DNA of 64,000 nucleotides from an uncultured Prevotella sp. (GCA_900553595.1 USEC01000006.1:3024-67023), one strand, 5' to 3'; counted from the stretch's first letter, positions 41,376 through 50,392 are shown. Numbers and translations are program-made. Notes: generated from the sequence alone by a model not told the origin.

Positions 41376-42191
41376 TCAGTTCACCGTTATATGGAAACAG
41401 CCTTGCTTCACCTCGTATTTCACAAGGCAGCGGTTCTGCTTGCGCATATCGTTGAGCACCTCGCTGAGCACCCATTTCAGTGTGTCGTTGCGCACTTTGC
41501 GACGCTCCGGACCTTCGGGGTCTTCCACGGTCTTGTAGCGGTTGTAGCACACATCGAAGGTGGTGCCGTAGAGGTGGCAGCTGTTCTCGGTGGCATTACT
41601 GTTGTGTCCGCGAAGCTTGACAATGTCGGCCTTGCTTCGAAGCACTGAGGTGACGATGATTTTATGCAGCGGGATCTGCTTTATCTGCAAGCTGTCGAAA
41701 AAGTTGCGACCTATGTCCTGCAACAGCACGGCAGCCCGCGGCACCAGATAAGGAATGCTGCTGCGCAGCTTATCGACATGATAGAAGGGATTGCCGCCCA
41801 CATACACGAGTTCCGACTTGCGCTTCTCGGCATCGGCACGGTCGGTAACGGGCTTCACGCCATGACGGTGGGCGGCGACGAGCTGCACATCGTTCTGGTC
41901 GGGGAAGGTGTTGCCGAAATGCGGCACACTGTATATCCTGTTCTTTGTCTGGCTGCCGTCGGCGGTGAAGAAACGCGACTTGACATTTGCAGCCGCCCGT
42001 ACCTGAACTGGCATTATGGTGTCTGCAACAACCAGCGAATCCATGTCGGCACTCTCCGCCGCGCTATTTCCGCCGGCAAGTGGGCGGTCGTCGGCAACAG
42101 AAGGATAGACGCACCGCAGACAGGCCAGTGCTATCACCGCTATTCCGAAGCCTTGAAGGTATCTCTTTTCTGTTATTTTCATTTTCATCAC
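41376..42191 (-). CDS. DUF5715 family protein, M15 peptidase-like
   Basis: 271 residues. An N-terminal hydrophobic anchor (about 10-30), a linker, then a conserved domain (about 90-271). It contains SCHLYGTTFD (His206, Asp213) and a final CFHITV (His267), matching the spacing and logic of the zinc site in M15 D,D-carboxypeptidases (SxHxxGxAxD and WH). I recall this as DUF5715. A periplasmic role in peptidoglycan trimming is therefore plausible but unproven. A -7 box (TACCTTTG, minus strand) is at 42376-42383. Confidence 0.75.
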   Translation of the reverse strand: MMKMKITEKRYLQGFGIAVIALACLRCVYPSVADDRPLAGGNSAAESADMDSLVVADTIMPVQVRAAANVKSRFFTADGSQTKNRIYSVPHFGNTFPDQNDVQLVAAHRHGVKPVTDRADAEKRKSELVYVGGNPFYHVDKLRSSIPYLVPRAAVLLQDIGRNFFDSLQIKQIPLHKIIVTSVLRSKADIVKLRGHNSNATENSCHLYGTTFDVCYNRYKTVEDPEGPERRKVRNDTLKWVLSEVLNDMRKQNRCLVKYEVKQGCFHITVN

Positions 42192-42450
42192 AACGCCCCA
42201 CGCACGCCGTTTGCCGCACGCGGACGATTACTTTCAAACTAAAAAAACGGCAGACTTATGTTTTCATTCAAATGCAAGCGTCAGACAAAACCATACAGCC
42301 AAACACCTGCGTCAGTCAGAAAAACCGCCTGTATGGGTGCTGCCAGACCGCAACAGGCCATCCTCTGACATACGGCAAAGGTAAATATAAAATCTTAAAA
42401 ATCACCCCTTTTCCAAGGATTTTCTTGCAACGGCAATTCAGACGGTTTGC
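42192..42450. promoter_or_regulatory. Divergent intergenic region with DUF5715 -7 box
   Basis: No gene. Minus-strand TACCTTTG at 42376-42383 is the likely -7 box of the DUF5715 gene (leader about 180 nt). To the right are repeat array C and the lplA promoter. Confidence 0.45.
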
Positions 42451-42553
42451 AAACAAGGCTTCTTTGTGTTGCAAACAAGGCTTCTTTGTGTTGCAAACAA
42501 GGCTTCTTCGGAGTCAAAAGAAGCCTTGTTTTGACTCCAAACAAGGCTTCTTT
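42451..42553. repeat. 22-bp-period quasi-palindrome array C (5 units)
   Basis: Units start at 42451, 42473, 42495, 42517 and 42539, exactly 22 bp apart. Spacers: GTGTTGC, GTGTTGC, GGAGTCA, TGACTCC. Unit 4 (AAAGAAGCCTTGTTT) is inverted with respect to the others, and the two spacers on either side of it are reverse complements, making a near-perfect hairpin from about 42509 to 42538. Unit 3 has one change (final T to C). The array lies about 90 bp before the lplA -7 box. Confidence 0.92.
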
Positions 42554-42640
42554 GAAAACCACACTTACATAGTGTCGCTTTTTTTTCATATTCATGCTTA
42601 ATTTTTCATAAAACATTTCCTCAAATCAGGAAAAAATGTG

Positions 42641-42648
42641 TAAGTTTG
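42641..42648 (+). promoter_or_regulatory. -7 box of the lplA-gcv operon
   Basis: TAAGTTTG; its distance to ATG 42664 predicts an almost leaderless mRNA (under 10-15 nt). It excludes TTG 42646 as the start. No strong -33. Confidence 0.55.
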
Positions 42649-42663
42649 CAGAAAAATGAAACC

Positions 42664-43638
42664 ATGATTTATGTAGCCTTACCTACTAACCAAAACCGAC
42701 GGCTTACTTTCTATTTGGCAATGGAAGAATATGTAGCCCGGCACTTCGACGGAAACGACTATTTCTTCATGTGGCAGGTGGAACCAACTGTCATCTTCGG
42801 AAGAAACCAGCTCATCGAGAACGAGGTGAACATGGACTACTGCCGCGAGCACGGCATCAACACATTCCGGCGCAAAAGCGGCGGAGGATGCGTCTATGCC
42901 GACATGGACAACATAATGTTCTCGTACATCACCGAAAAAGGCAACGTGAGCCTCACGTTCAGCAAATATATAAATATGGTGGCAGAGATGTTGCAAAAGC
43001 TTGGAGTGGATGCCGTGGCAAGCGGACGCAATGATATAATGATTGACGGACGCAAGGTGTCGGGCAACGCATTCTATCATCTGCCCAACAGAAGTATAGT
43101 GCACGGCACAATGCTCTATGACACCAACATGCAGAACATGGTGGGAAGCATCACTCCTACCGACGAAAAGCTCGTGAGCAAAGGCATAAACAGCGTCAGA
43201 CAGCACATCACGCTGCTGAAGGACCACATCAGTCTGTCGCTCGACGACTTCAAGACCTTCGTGAAGGAAAACCTGTGCAGCGAGAGCATCTGCCTCAGCC
43301 AGCAGGACATTGAGGGCGTGGAAGAGATAGAGAAGGAATACCTCTCGGCCGACTTCATCTACGGCAACAACCCCAGCTACAACATCACCCGGAAGGGACG
43401 CATAGAAGGCGTGGGCGACATGGAGGTGCGCATGGAACTGAAAAACGGAATCATCAGGCAGATGAACATCATGGGCGACTACTTCCTCCTTGGTGACATC
43501 GGCGAACAGATAATAAAACCTCTCATAGGAGCAAGACTCGAACACGACGACATCAGCCGTGCACTGCCCGACGACACGGGACGGGTGATAATGCATCTGG
43601 AAAAAGAGGACTTCGTAAACTTGCTGTGCGGCAACTGA
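42664..43638 (+). CDS. lplA: Lipoate-protein ligase A
   Basis: 324 residues from ATG 42664. BPL/LplA/LipB catalytic domain with RKSGGGCVYADMDNIMFSYI (RKSGGG at 70-75) and GRNDIMIDGRKVSGNAFYH (catalytic Lys about 131), followed by the LplA C-terminal accessory domain (about 245-324). It activates free lipoate with ATP and attaches it to lipoyl domains. Placed directly before the glycine-cleavage genes, whose GcvH it very probably modifies. lipA/lipB are not in the window, so the route may be scavenging (inference). Confidence 0.93.
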   Translation: MIYVALPTNQNRRLTFYLAMEEYVARHFDGNDYFFMWQVEPTVIFGRNQLIENEVNMDYCREHGINTFRRKSGGGCVYADMDNIMFSYITEKGNVSLTFSKYINMVAEMLQKLGVDAVASGRNDIMIDGRKVSGNAFYHLPNRSIVHGTMLYDTNMQNMVGSITPTDEKLVSKGINSVRQHITLLKDHISLSLDDFKTFVKENLCSESICLSQQDIEGVEEIEKEYLSADFIYGNNPSYNITRKGRIEGVGDMEVRMELKNGIIRQMNIMGDYFLLGDIGEQIIKPLIGARLEHDDISRALPDDTGRVIMHLEKEDFVNLLCGN

Positions 43639-43717
43639 CAAAAGATGTCGCAAAACAGCGGTAATCACTACTAACAGAAAACATCAATCTAAAAACAATC
43701 TAAAAAACAGAACTACT

Positions 43718-44809
43718 ATGGAAGAAAAAAAGACGTGCCTATACGACAAGCATGTAGAGTTGGGCGCACTTATGCAACCTTTTGGCGGATTCATAATGCC
43801 AATCCAATACTCATCAATCATCGATGAGCACAACGCCGTGAGACAGCATTGCGGCGTGTTCGACGTATCGCACATGGGCGAAGTGACCGTGAAAGGTCCC
43901 GACGCAGAGCGTTATGTCAATCATATTTTCACCAACGACATCACAGGAGCACCCGTCGGAAAGATTTTCTACGGCATGATGCTCTACCCCAACGGAGGCA
44001 CCGTGGACGACCTCTTGGTTTACAAGATGGAAGAAGACACATTCTTCCTCGTCATCAACGCCGCAAACATCGATAAGGATGTGGAATGGATGAAGAGCCA
44101 TCTCGAAGGCTACAACGTGGAGTTTGCCAACCGCTCGGAATACTACGGACAGCTCGCCGTACAGGGACCGGAGGCGGAACAGGTGGTTGAGGAAGTGCTC
44201 GGAATAGAATGCAAGGAACTCGTGTTCTACACGACAAAGACCATCAACAACGGCAAGGAAGAAATCATCGTGAGCCGCACAGGCTACACCGGCGAGGACG
44301 GATTCGAGATTTACGCCTCACACGAGTTCATTCGCGAACAATGGGACAAACTCATGGCGTCGGGACGCTGCAAGCCCTGCGGACTGGGATGCCGCGACAC
44401 ACTGCGCTTCGAGGTGGGACTGCCACTCTATGGCGACGAACTTTCAAGCGAAATTTCACCCGTTATGGCAGGATTGAGCATGTTCTGCAAACTCGACAAA
44501 CCTGAATTCATCGGCAAGGAAGCACTCGTTGAACAGAAAGCCAACGGTGTGGCAAAGAAGGTTGTGGGCATAGAACTTGAAGAAAAGGCAATCCCACGCC
44601 ACGGCTACAAGGTGCTGCACGAAGGCGAAGAGATAGGTGAAGTGACGACAGGCTACCACACCATTTCTTCGGACAAGAGCGTATGCATGGCTCTTGTAGA
44701 TGCAAGATTCTCGAAACTCGACACTCCGCTCGAAGTGCAGATACGCAAGAAGACATTCAAGGGCAAGGTGGTGAAGAAGCGTTTCTACGACAAACACTAC
44801 AAGAAATAA
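43718..44809 (+). CDS. gcvT: Glycine cleavage system T protein (aminomethyltransferase)
   Basis: 363 residues. Folate-binding aminomethyltransferase: PFGGFIMPIQYSSIIDEHNAVR, GVFDVSHMGEV, VNHIFTNDITG and the CGLGCRDTLRFEVGLPLYGDELS motif with the catalytic Asp region near the N-terminus (conserved VFDVSHMG). It releases ammonia from the aminomethyl group on GcvH and passes the carbon to tetrahydrofolate. Follows lplA by 79 bp and precedes gcvH by 61 bp. Confidence 0.96.
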   Translation: MEEKKTCLYDKHVELGALMQPFGGFIMPIQYSSIIDEHNAVRQHCGVFDVSHMGEVTVKGPDAERYVNHIFTNDITGAPVGKIFYGMMLYPNGGTVDDLLVYKMEEDTFFLVINAANIDKDVEWMKSHLEGYNVEFANRSEYYGQLAVQGPEAEQVVEEVLGIECKELVFYTTKTINNGKEEIIVSRTGYTGEDGFEIYASHEFIREQWDKLMASGRCKPCGLGCRDTLRFEVGLPLYGDELSSEISPVMAGLSMFCKLDKPEFIGKEALVEQKANGVAKKVVGIELEEKAIPRHGYKVLHEGEEIGEVTTGYHTISSDKSVCMALVDARFSKLDTPLEVQIRKKTFKGKVVKKRFYDKHYKK

Positions 44810-44870
44810 CAACACCCCGACCAAAAGAAACAAATATAAAACAACTATTAACAAACAAGCAATTATCATT

Positions 44871-45251
44871 ATGGCAAAAGTTATTGAAGGACTCTACTAC
44901 TCTGAGTCACACGAATATGTAAAGGTTGAAGGCGAGTACGGTTACATCGGCATCACAGATTATGCACAGAACGCACTCGGAAACGTGGTATATGTTGATA
45001 TGCCGGAAGTGGATGACGAGATTGAAGCCGACTCCGACTTCGGTGCAGTGGAAAGCGTTAAGGCAGCAAGCGACCTCATTTCACCAGTATCAGGAACAGT
45101 CGTTGAAGTGAATGAAGCCCTTGAGGACTCTCCCGAACTCATCAACAAGGACGCTTTTGAAAACTGGATTATCAAGGTGAAACTGTCCGACACGGCAGAA
45201 CTGGAGTCTCTTATGGACGCCGCTGCATACGAGAAGTTCTGCGCCGAATAA
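44871..45251 (+). CDS. gcvH: Glycine cleavage system H protein
   Basis: 126 residues. Lipoyl carrier: SHEYVKVEGEYGYIGITDYAQ start and ESVKAASDLISPVSG with the lipoylated Lys64. Shuttles the aminomethyl group between P, T and L proteins. Likely target of the ligase encoded at the head of the operon. Confidence 0.97.
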   Translation: MAKVIEGLYYSESHEYVKVEGEYGYIGITDYAQNALGNVVYVDMPEVDDEIEADSDFGAVESVKAASDLISPVSGTVVEVNEALEDSPELINKDAFENWIIKVKLSDTAELESLMDAAAYEKFCAE

Positions 45252-45270
45252 ACAATAAAAGGTTCAATCT

Positions 45271-46599
45271 ATGGCATTCAAATATTTTCCACACACCGAG
45301 GAAGATTTGAAGGAAATGCTGCAACGGGTGGGCGCAAAATCGCTTGACGACCTGTACAACGACATCCCGCAGTGCATACGCTTCCAAGGTGAATACGATC
45401 TGCCGCAGCAACGCAGCGAATCGGAAATCCGCCAGCTCTTCGAAAGCCTTGGCGATGCCAACCGCCGACTCACTGTCTTTGCAGGAGCAGGCTGCTACGA
45501 CCACTACACTCCTGCCGTAGTGCCAAACATCATATCACGTTCCGAGTTCCTCACGAGCTACACTCCCTACCAGGCGGAGATTTCGCAAGGAACACTGCAC
45601 TACATCTTTGAATACCAAAGCATGATGGCGGAACTGACGGGAATGGAGGTGGCAAACGCCTCAATGTACGACGGCAGCACCGCAACGGCAGAGGCAGCAC
45701 TCATGGCAATAGCATCGGTAAGAAAGACAGACACAGTGCTCGTGTCATCAACCATCGACCCGAAAGTGCTGAAAGTGGTGAAGACCTACGCACACTTCCA
45801 CGGCATCAACATCGAAACGATAGACGCTGTCGAAGGATGCACTGACAAGAACGCAATGGAGACAAGACTCGCCAAGGGCGGAGTAGCAGGTGTCATCGTG
45901 CAGCAACCCAACTATTACGGCATCGTAGAAGACTACGACGGATTCGCTGACGCCTGTCATTCCAACAAGGCGCTGTTCATAATGAACTCTGTCGCAGCCG
46001 ACCTTGCACTGCTGAAGACTCCCGGCGAACTGGGAGCCGACATAGCTGTGGGCGACGGACAGTCGCTCGGTATCCCGATGAACTTCGGTGGACCGTCGGT
46101 GGGCTACATGTGCGTGACAGAGAAACTCATGCGCAAGATGCCGGGACGCATCGTGGGCAAGACCGTCGATAACCGCGGACAGCGCGTGTTCGTACTCACG
46201 CTCCAGGCAAGAGAACAACACATACGCCGCCAGAAGGCTACATCAAACATCTGCTCCAACGAGAGTCTTATGGCACTCTTCGTAACCATCTACATGGCGG
46301 TTATGGGTAAGGAAGGAGTGAAAGAAGCCGCACAGATGTCGTACGACGGTGCACATTACCTGTGCGACAAGCTGCTTGCGACCGGCCGTTTCACTCTCGC
46401 ATTCGACCGTCCGTTCTTCAATGAAGTGTGTCTGAGATATTCCGGCAACGTTGATGCACTGCAACAGCGATTCATCGACAACGGAATCCTGGGCGGAGTA
46501 AAGGTCGGTGACGACTGCATAATGTTTGCCGTGACCGAAAAGCGCACAAAAGAGGAAATCGACTTACTCGTAAACTTGACAAAGGAGGATACACTATGA
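45271..46599 (+). CDS. gcvPA: Glycine dehydrogenase (decarboxylating) subunit 1
   Basis: 442 residues, N-terminal half of a split GcvP. Family blocks: YFPHTEEDLKEML, FAGAGCYDHYTPAVVP, YTPYQAEISQGTLHYIFEYQ, NASMYDGSTA and the nonfunctional-lysine region NFGGPSVGYM. Pairs with the beta-type subunit 2 encoded next. Its TGA overlaps the gcvPB ATG (ATGA). Confidence 0.96.
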   Translation: MAFKYFPHTEEDLKEMLQRVGAKSLDDLYNDIPQCIRFQGEYDLPQQRSESEIRQLFESLGDANRRLTVFAGAGCYDHYTPAVVPNIISRSEFLTSYTPYQAEISQGTLHYIFEYQSMMAELTGMEVANASMYDGSTATAEAALMAIASVRKTDTVLVSSTIDPKVLKVVKTYAHFHGINIETIDAVEGCTDKNAMETRLAKGGVAGVIVQQPNYYGIVEDYDGFADACHSNKALFIMNSVAADLALLKTPGELGADIAVGDGQSLGIPMNFGGPSVGYMCVTEKLMRKMPGRIVGKTVDNRGQRVFVLTLQAREQHIRRQKATSNICSNESLMALFVTIYMAVMGKEGVKEAAQMSYDGAHYLCDKLLATGRFTLAFDRPFFNEVCLRYSGNVDALQQRFIDNGILGGVKVGDDCIMFAVTEKRTKEEIDLLVNLTKEDTL

Positions 46600-48056
46600 A
46601 CAACAAACTGTACGGAAACCTGATATTTGAATTGTCGCATAAGGGAAGATGCGCATATTCACTTCCGAAGAATGAGTTTGGACATCACGAGCTTCCTGCC
46701 TCCATGCGTCGAGCAGAGGATGCCGCACTGCCGGAATGTGACGAACTGACCGTGGTGCGCCACTATACCAATCTGAGTGCAAACAACTTCGGTGTGAACA
46801 ACGGTTTCTATCCGTTGGGCAGCTGTACAATGAAGTACAACCCCATTATCAACGAGGAAATCGCCGACATGCCACAGTTTGCAAACCTGCACCCATTGCA
46901 GCCTGCCGCCACATGCCAAGGCGCATTGAAGGCATACTACGACATGCAGCGGTCTCTCTCAGCCATCACCGGACTCGAAGAATTCACTCTTAACCCCTTT
47001 GCGGGTGCTCACGGCGAGCTGACAGGACTCATGATTATCCGCGCATACCATCAGAAACGTGGCGACAACAAGCGTATAAAAGTAATCGTTCCCGACTCAG
47101 CTCATGGCACAAACCCTGCTTCCGCCGCCGTCTGCGGACTCGAAGTGGTGGAAGTGAAGAGTACGGCTGAAGGCATCGTCGATGTTGATGACCTGCGCAC
47201 TTTGCTCAACGACGAAGTGGCAGCGATGATGATGACAAACCCGAACACGCTCGGACTGTTTGAAAGCAAGATTCCGGAGATAGCCAAACTCGTGCACGAA
47301 TGCGGCGGACTGATGTATTATGACGGAGCTAACCTGAACCCGATGCTCGGCGTATGCCGTCCGGGCGACATGGGATTCGATGTCATGCACATCAATCTTC
47401 ACAAGACCTTCTCCACTCCACACGGTGGCGGCGGACCCGGTTCCGGCCCTGTCGGCGTGAGAAAAGGCCTTGAAGAGTTCCTGCCATGCCCACGGGTTGT
47501 GAAGGAAGGCGACACATACAATGTGGCAACCGACTCTTCTGACATAAGCGTTGGAGAGTTCCTTGGCAACTATGCCGTAATGCTTCGCGCCTACACCTAC
47601 ATCCTTACACTCGGCAAGGAGAACATCAAAATGGTGGGACCACTCGCCACTCTCAACGCCAACTACATAAAGGAAGCGTTGAAAGACGACTACGAACTGC
47701 CGATAAGCAGTGTCTGCAAGCATGAATTCGTGTTCGACGGACTGCGCGACAAGAGTACCGGCGTGACAACAATGGATGTTGCAAAGCGACTGCTCGACTA
47801 CGGTTATCATGCTCCTACTATCTATTTCCCGTTGCTTTTCCATGAATCAATGATGATAGAGCCGACGGAAAACGAAAGCAAGGAGACCATCGACGAGTTC
47901 ATCGGGGTACTGCACAAAATCGCAGAAGAGGCCAGAAACGAACCCGAAACGGTGAAGTCGGCACCTCACCGCACACCTACCGGCCGTGTGGATGATGTGC
48001 TTGCAGCAAAGCATCCGATACTGACTTACAGGCAACTCGTCGCCGACAACGAATGA
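46596..48056 (+). CDS. gcvPB: Glycine dehydrogenase (decarboxylating) subunit 2
   Basis: 486 residues; carries the PLP lysine, Lys270 in NLHKTFSTPHGGGGPGSGP. Other blocks: GSCTMKYNP, SAHGTNPASAAVCG, MTNPNTLGLFE. Decarboxylates glycine and transfers the aminomethyl group to GcvH. An AAAGGAGG ribosome-binding site (about 46581-46588) inside the upstream gene and the ATGA overlap mean coupled translation, giving equal amounts of both subunits. Confidence 0.97.
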   Translation: MNNKLYGNLIFELSHKGRCAYSLPKNEFGHHELPASMRRAEDAALPECDELTVVRHYTNLSANNFGVNNGFYPLGSCTMKYNPIINEEIADMPQFANLHPLQPAATCQGALKAYYDMQRSLSAITGLEEFTLNPFAGAHGELTGLMIIRAYHQKRGDNKRIKVIVPDSAHGTNPASAAVCGLEVVEVKSTAEGIVDVDDLRTLLNDEVAAMMMTNPNTLGLFESKIPEIAKLVHECGGLMYYDGANLNPMLGVCRPGDMGFDVMHINLHKTFSTPHGGGGPGSGPVGVRKGLEEFLPCPRVVKEGDTYNVATDSSDISVGEFLGNYAVMLRAYTYILTLGKENIKMVGPLATLNANYIKEALKDDYELPISSVCKHEFVFDGLRDKSTGVTTMDVAKRLLDYGYHAPTIYFPLLFHESMMIEPTENESKETIDEFIGVLHKIAEEARNEPETVKSAPHRTPTGRVDDVLAAKHPILTYRQLVADNE

Positions 48057-48083
48057 TTGTTGCCGATATACGCAATTGAAGTA

Positions 48084-49445
48084 ATGAACAATACAGATGT
48101 TATAATAATTGGCAGCGGTCCCGGTGGTTACCAGACCGCTTGCCATGCTGCCAAAAACGGCTTGCAAACAGTAATTGTCGAAGCCGGCGAAGTGGGCGGA
48201 ACATGCCTCAACCGTGGCTGTATTCCCACAAAGACACTGTGCCGCAACGCCGAAGTGATGGACACTTTGCGCCACGCCGAAACCTTCGGTCTGAACGTGA
48301 CAAGTCCTGTCGGGATTGACTACGAGAAAGTTGTAGATCGCAAGGACGAGGTTGTCAGACAGCTGCGAAACGGCATTGACACACTGCTGAAGCAGCCTGG
48401 CATACAGTTTCTGCACGGAACGGCACACTTCAAGGATGCCCATACCATTGTTGTGAATGATGAGGAGTACACAGCCAAAAGCATCATCATCGCCACAGGC
48501 TCGCTTCCCAAGTGTCCGCCCATAGAAGGAACCGGCCTTGAAGGGGTGCTCACTTCCACCGAATTGCTGAATCTCCGCACTCTGCCCAAGCGGTTGTGCA
48601 TCATCGGAGCCGGCGTGATAGGCATGGAGTTCGCATCAATCTTCAACAGTTTCGGAACGGAAGTCACCGTCGTTGAGTTCCTCAAAGAGGCTCTGCCTGT
48701 GCTCGACAGCGACATAGCCAAGCGTCTTCGCCAGACCATAGGCAAGCGCGGTGTGGAGTTCAATATGCAGTCTGCGGTGAAAAGCATAACAGAAACGAAA
48801 GACGAAAACGGCAACAGACAACTCACCGTGACCTTTGAAAAGAAGGGAAAGGAGGCGCAGAGCGATGCCGACATCGTGCTGATTGCCACCGGAAGAAAGC
48901 CCAACACCGAAGGCCTTGAAATAGAAAAAGCCGGCATCGAAGTCGGCAGACAAGGCATTTCTGTTGATGAACACTTCCAGACAAACATCGAAGGAGTCTA
49001 TGCCATCGGCGATGTCAATGGCGAGTGCATGCTTGCCCACGCCGCAACATTCCAGGGACAGCATGTGATAAACCACATCCTTGGCAAGGCAGACAATATC
49101 CGTTTCGACATAATGCCATCGGCAGTGTTCACCTATCCGGAAGCCGCCAGTGTGGGATTGAGCGAAGATTCCTGCAAAGCCAATGGTCTGGAGTACTCAT
49201 GCCACAAGAGTTTCTACCGTGCAAACGGCAAGGCTCTGGCAATGAACGAGACCGACGGAATGTTGAAACTCATGACCGGAGCCGACGGAAAGATACTCGG
49301 TTGCCACGCTTTCGGAGCCCACTCGTCTGACATGGTGCAGGAAGTGGCTGCGTTAATGAATTCCGACGCCACCATAAACAGCCTTGCCGACATCGTACAC
49401 ATACACCCCACCCTTGCAGAAATACTGCATGAGACATCGATGTAA
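48084..49445 (+). CDS. lpdA: Dihydrolipoyl dehydrogenase
   Basis: 453 residues from ATG 48084; a TTG at 48057 in the same frame is less likely. FAD motif VIIIGSGPGG, redox pair Cys41/Cys46 in GGTCLNRGCIPTK, NAD motif GAGVIGMEFASIFNSFG, and the C-terminal HIHPTLAE catalytic His-Glu pair. Reoxidises dihydrolipoyl-GcvH (L protein of glycine cleavage). Last gene of the lplA-gcv operon before the terminator at 49464. Confidence 0.95.
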   Translation: MNNTDVIIIGSGPGGYQTACHAAKNGLQTVIVEAGEVGGTCLNRGCIPTKTLCRNAEVMDTLRHAETFGLNVTSPVGIDYEKVVDRKDEVVRQLRNGIDTLLKQPGIQFLHGTAHFKDAHTIVVNDEEYTAKSIIIATGSLPKCPPIEGTGLEGVLTSTELLNLRTLPKRLCIIGAGVIGMEFASIFNSFGTEVTVVEFLKEALPVLDSDIAKRLRQTIGKRGVEFNMQSAVKSITETKDENGNRQLTVTFEKKGKEAQSDADIVLIATGRKPNTEGLEIEKAGIEVGRQGISVDEHFQTNIEGVYAIGDVNGECMLAHAATFQGQHVINHILGKADNIRFDIMPSAVFTYPEAASVGLSEDSCKANGLEYSCHKSFYRANGKALAMNETDGMLKLMTGADGKILGCHAFGAHSSDMVQEVAALMNSDATINSLADIVHIHPTLAEILHETSM

Positions 49446-49463
49446 GACTGTTACAGATATACG

Positions 49464-49503
49464 AAACAGGCAGTATGGCTTGACCATACTGCCTGTTTTT
49501 ATT
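49464..49503. terminator. Bidirectional terminator after lpdA
   Basis: Perfect 15-bp stem (49464-49478 / 49484-49498), loop CTTGA, T-run on the right. Lies between convergent lpdA and coaW. Confidence 0.88.
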
Positions 49504-49531
49504 TATACACGACTTATGTATGCGGTGAAAA

Positions 49532-50365
49532 TCATTCCAATCCAATGCGGCGATAGCACAATGCCGCACCAATGGCAGTACAGAATTCGGAATACTGCGG
49601 GATGTGGAACTTCACCCCATAAAGGTCCTCCGTGGCATTGAAGACACTGCGACACTGTGGCAGCAGCGTGAGGTTGCCAATCATCACAAACTCCTTTATG
49701 CCGCTTCGCAATGAAGAAAGTATCGATGCGCTGCATATAGATTGAAGCACCATCCATATAAGTCCGAGCGCAATGTCCTCGCGTGAAGCGTTGCTCTTGG
49801 CATTACCGAAGAGCGAAGCTATCGCATCCATAGGCAAACCCGGCAGCGGACTGGCACTGATGTCGCTTATAAGCACATTGATATTCGATGTGTCGCCACC
49901 TTCGGCGAGAGCCGCCACCTGCTTTATGTCATCGGTTTTGAGCAGCAGACGCGACAGTCCCTGAAGCGTTCCGCCACCTATTCCTATTCCGCCTATATGC
50001 TCAATTCTGTCGCCATCACACTGCACAATGGATGTTCCAGTGCCAAGGCTCACCACAATCATGTTGTCGAGGTTTGTCTCATACCGTGCTCCGAGACCGT
50101 CGGCAATAAACTCTTCCGCCTTGTCGGTGGGCAGTCCATAGACGGGTTCGTTGATGTAGGCACTGCCGACACCGGTGAGCATCACCTTTTCCACATTCTG
50201 AAGCTGAATATGATTGTCGTACAAATACTTTCCGAACGCACCATACAGCGATGTCACGGGGTCTGTAGCCCTGATGCGTATCGGCGAGAGCACCTTGCCT
50301 TCTCCGTCAATTCCAACTATCTTCGTGGTGCTGATGCCCACATCTATGCCTATTACGATTCCCAT
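49532..50365 (-). CDS. coaW: Type II pantothenate kinase
   Basis: 277 residues. Actin-like ATPase fold similar to staphylococcal/eukaryotic PanK: MGIVIGIDVGISTTKIVGID phosphate loop, VVSLGTGTSIV, GGIGIGGGTLQGLSRLL. Phosphorylates pantothenate in the first committed step of CoA synthesis. Monocistronic with a perfect promoter at 50393-50423. Confidence 0.9.
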   Translation of the reverse strand: MGIVIGIDVGISTTKIVGIDGEGKVLSPIRIRATDPVTSLYGAFGKYLYDNHIQLQNVEKVMLTGVGSAYINEPVYGLPTDKAEEFIADGLGARYETNLDNMIVVSLGTGTSIVQCDGDRIEHIGGIGIGGGTLQGLSRLLLKTDDIKQVAALAEGGDTSNINVLISDISASPLPGLPMDAIASLFGNAKSNASREDIALGLIWMVLQSICSASILSSLRSGIKEFVMIGNLTLLPQCRSVFNATEDLYGVKFHIPQYSEFCTAIGAALCYRRIGLE

Positions 50366-50392
50366 TTGCGATATGTTTTATGAAATTTTCTG

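Noticed and set aside
42451..42553. CRISPR array reading of the 22-bp repeats
   Set aside because: Core is 15 bp and spacers only 7 bp, with units in both orientations and no cas genes; far too short for CRISPR.
42395..42616. Reading frames through array C (and similar ones through arrays B and D) rich in Lys-Gln-Gly-Phe-Phe or Lys-Glu-Ala-Leu-Phe
   Set aside because: The 22-bp period shifts frame at each unit, and the frames have no start signals or family resemblance; they are by-products of the repeat.
42646..42663. TTG start of lplA six codons upstream of ATG 42664
   Set aside because: It overlaps the -7 box (42641-42648), so it could not be in the transcript.
43639..43717. Glycine riboswitch before gcvT
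   Set aside because: The gap is only 79 nt and lacks the conserved glycine aptamer elements; the operon starts at lplA.
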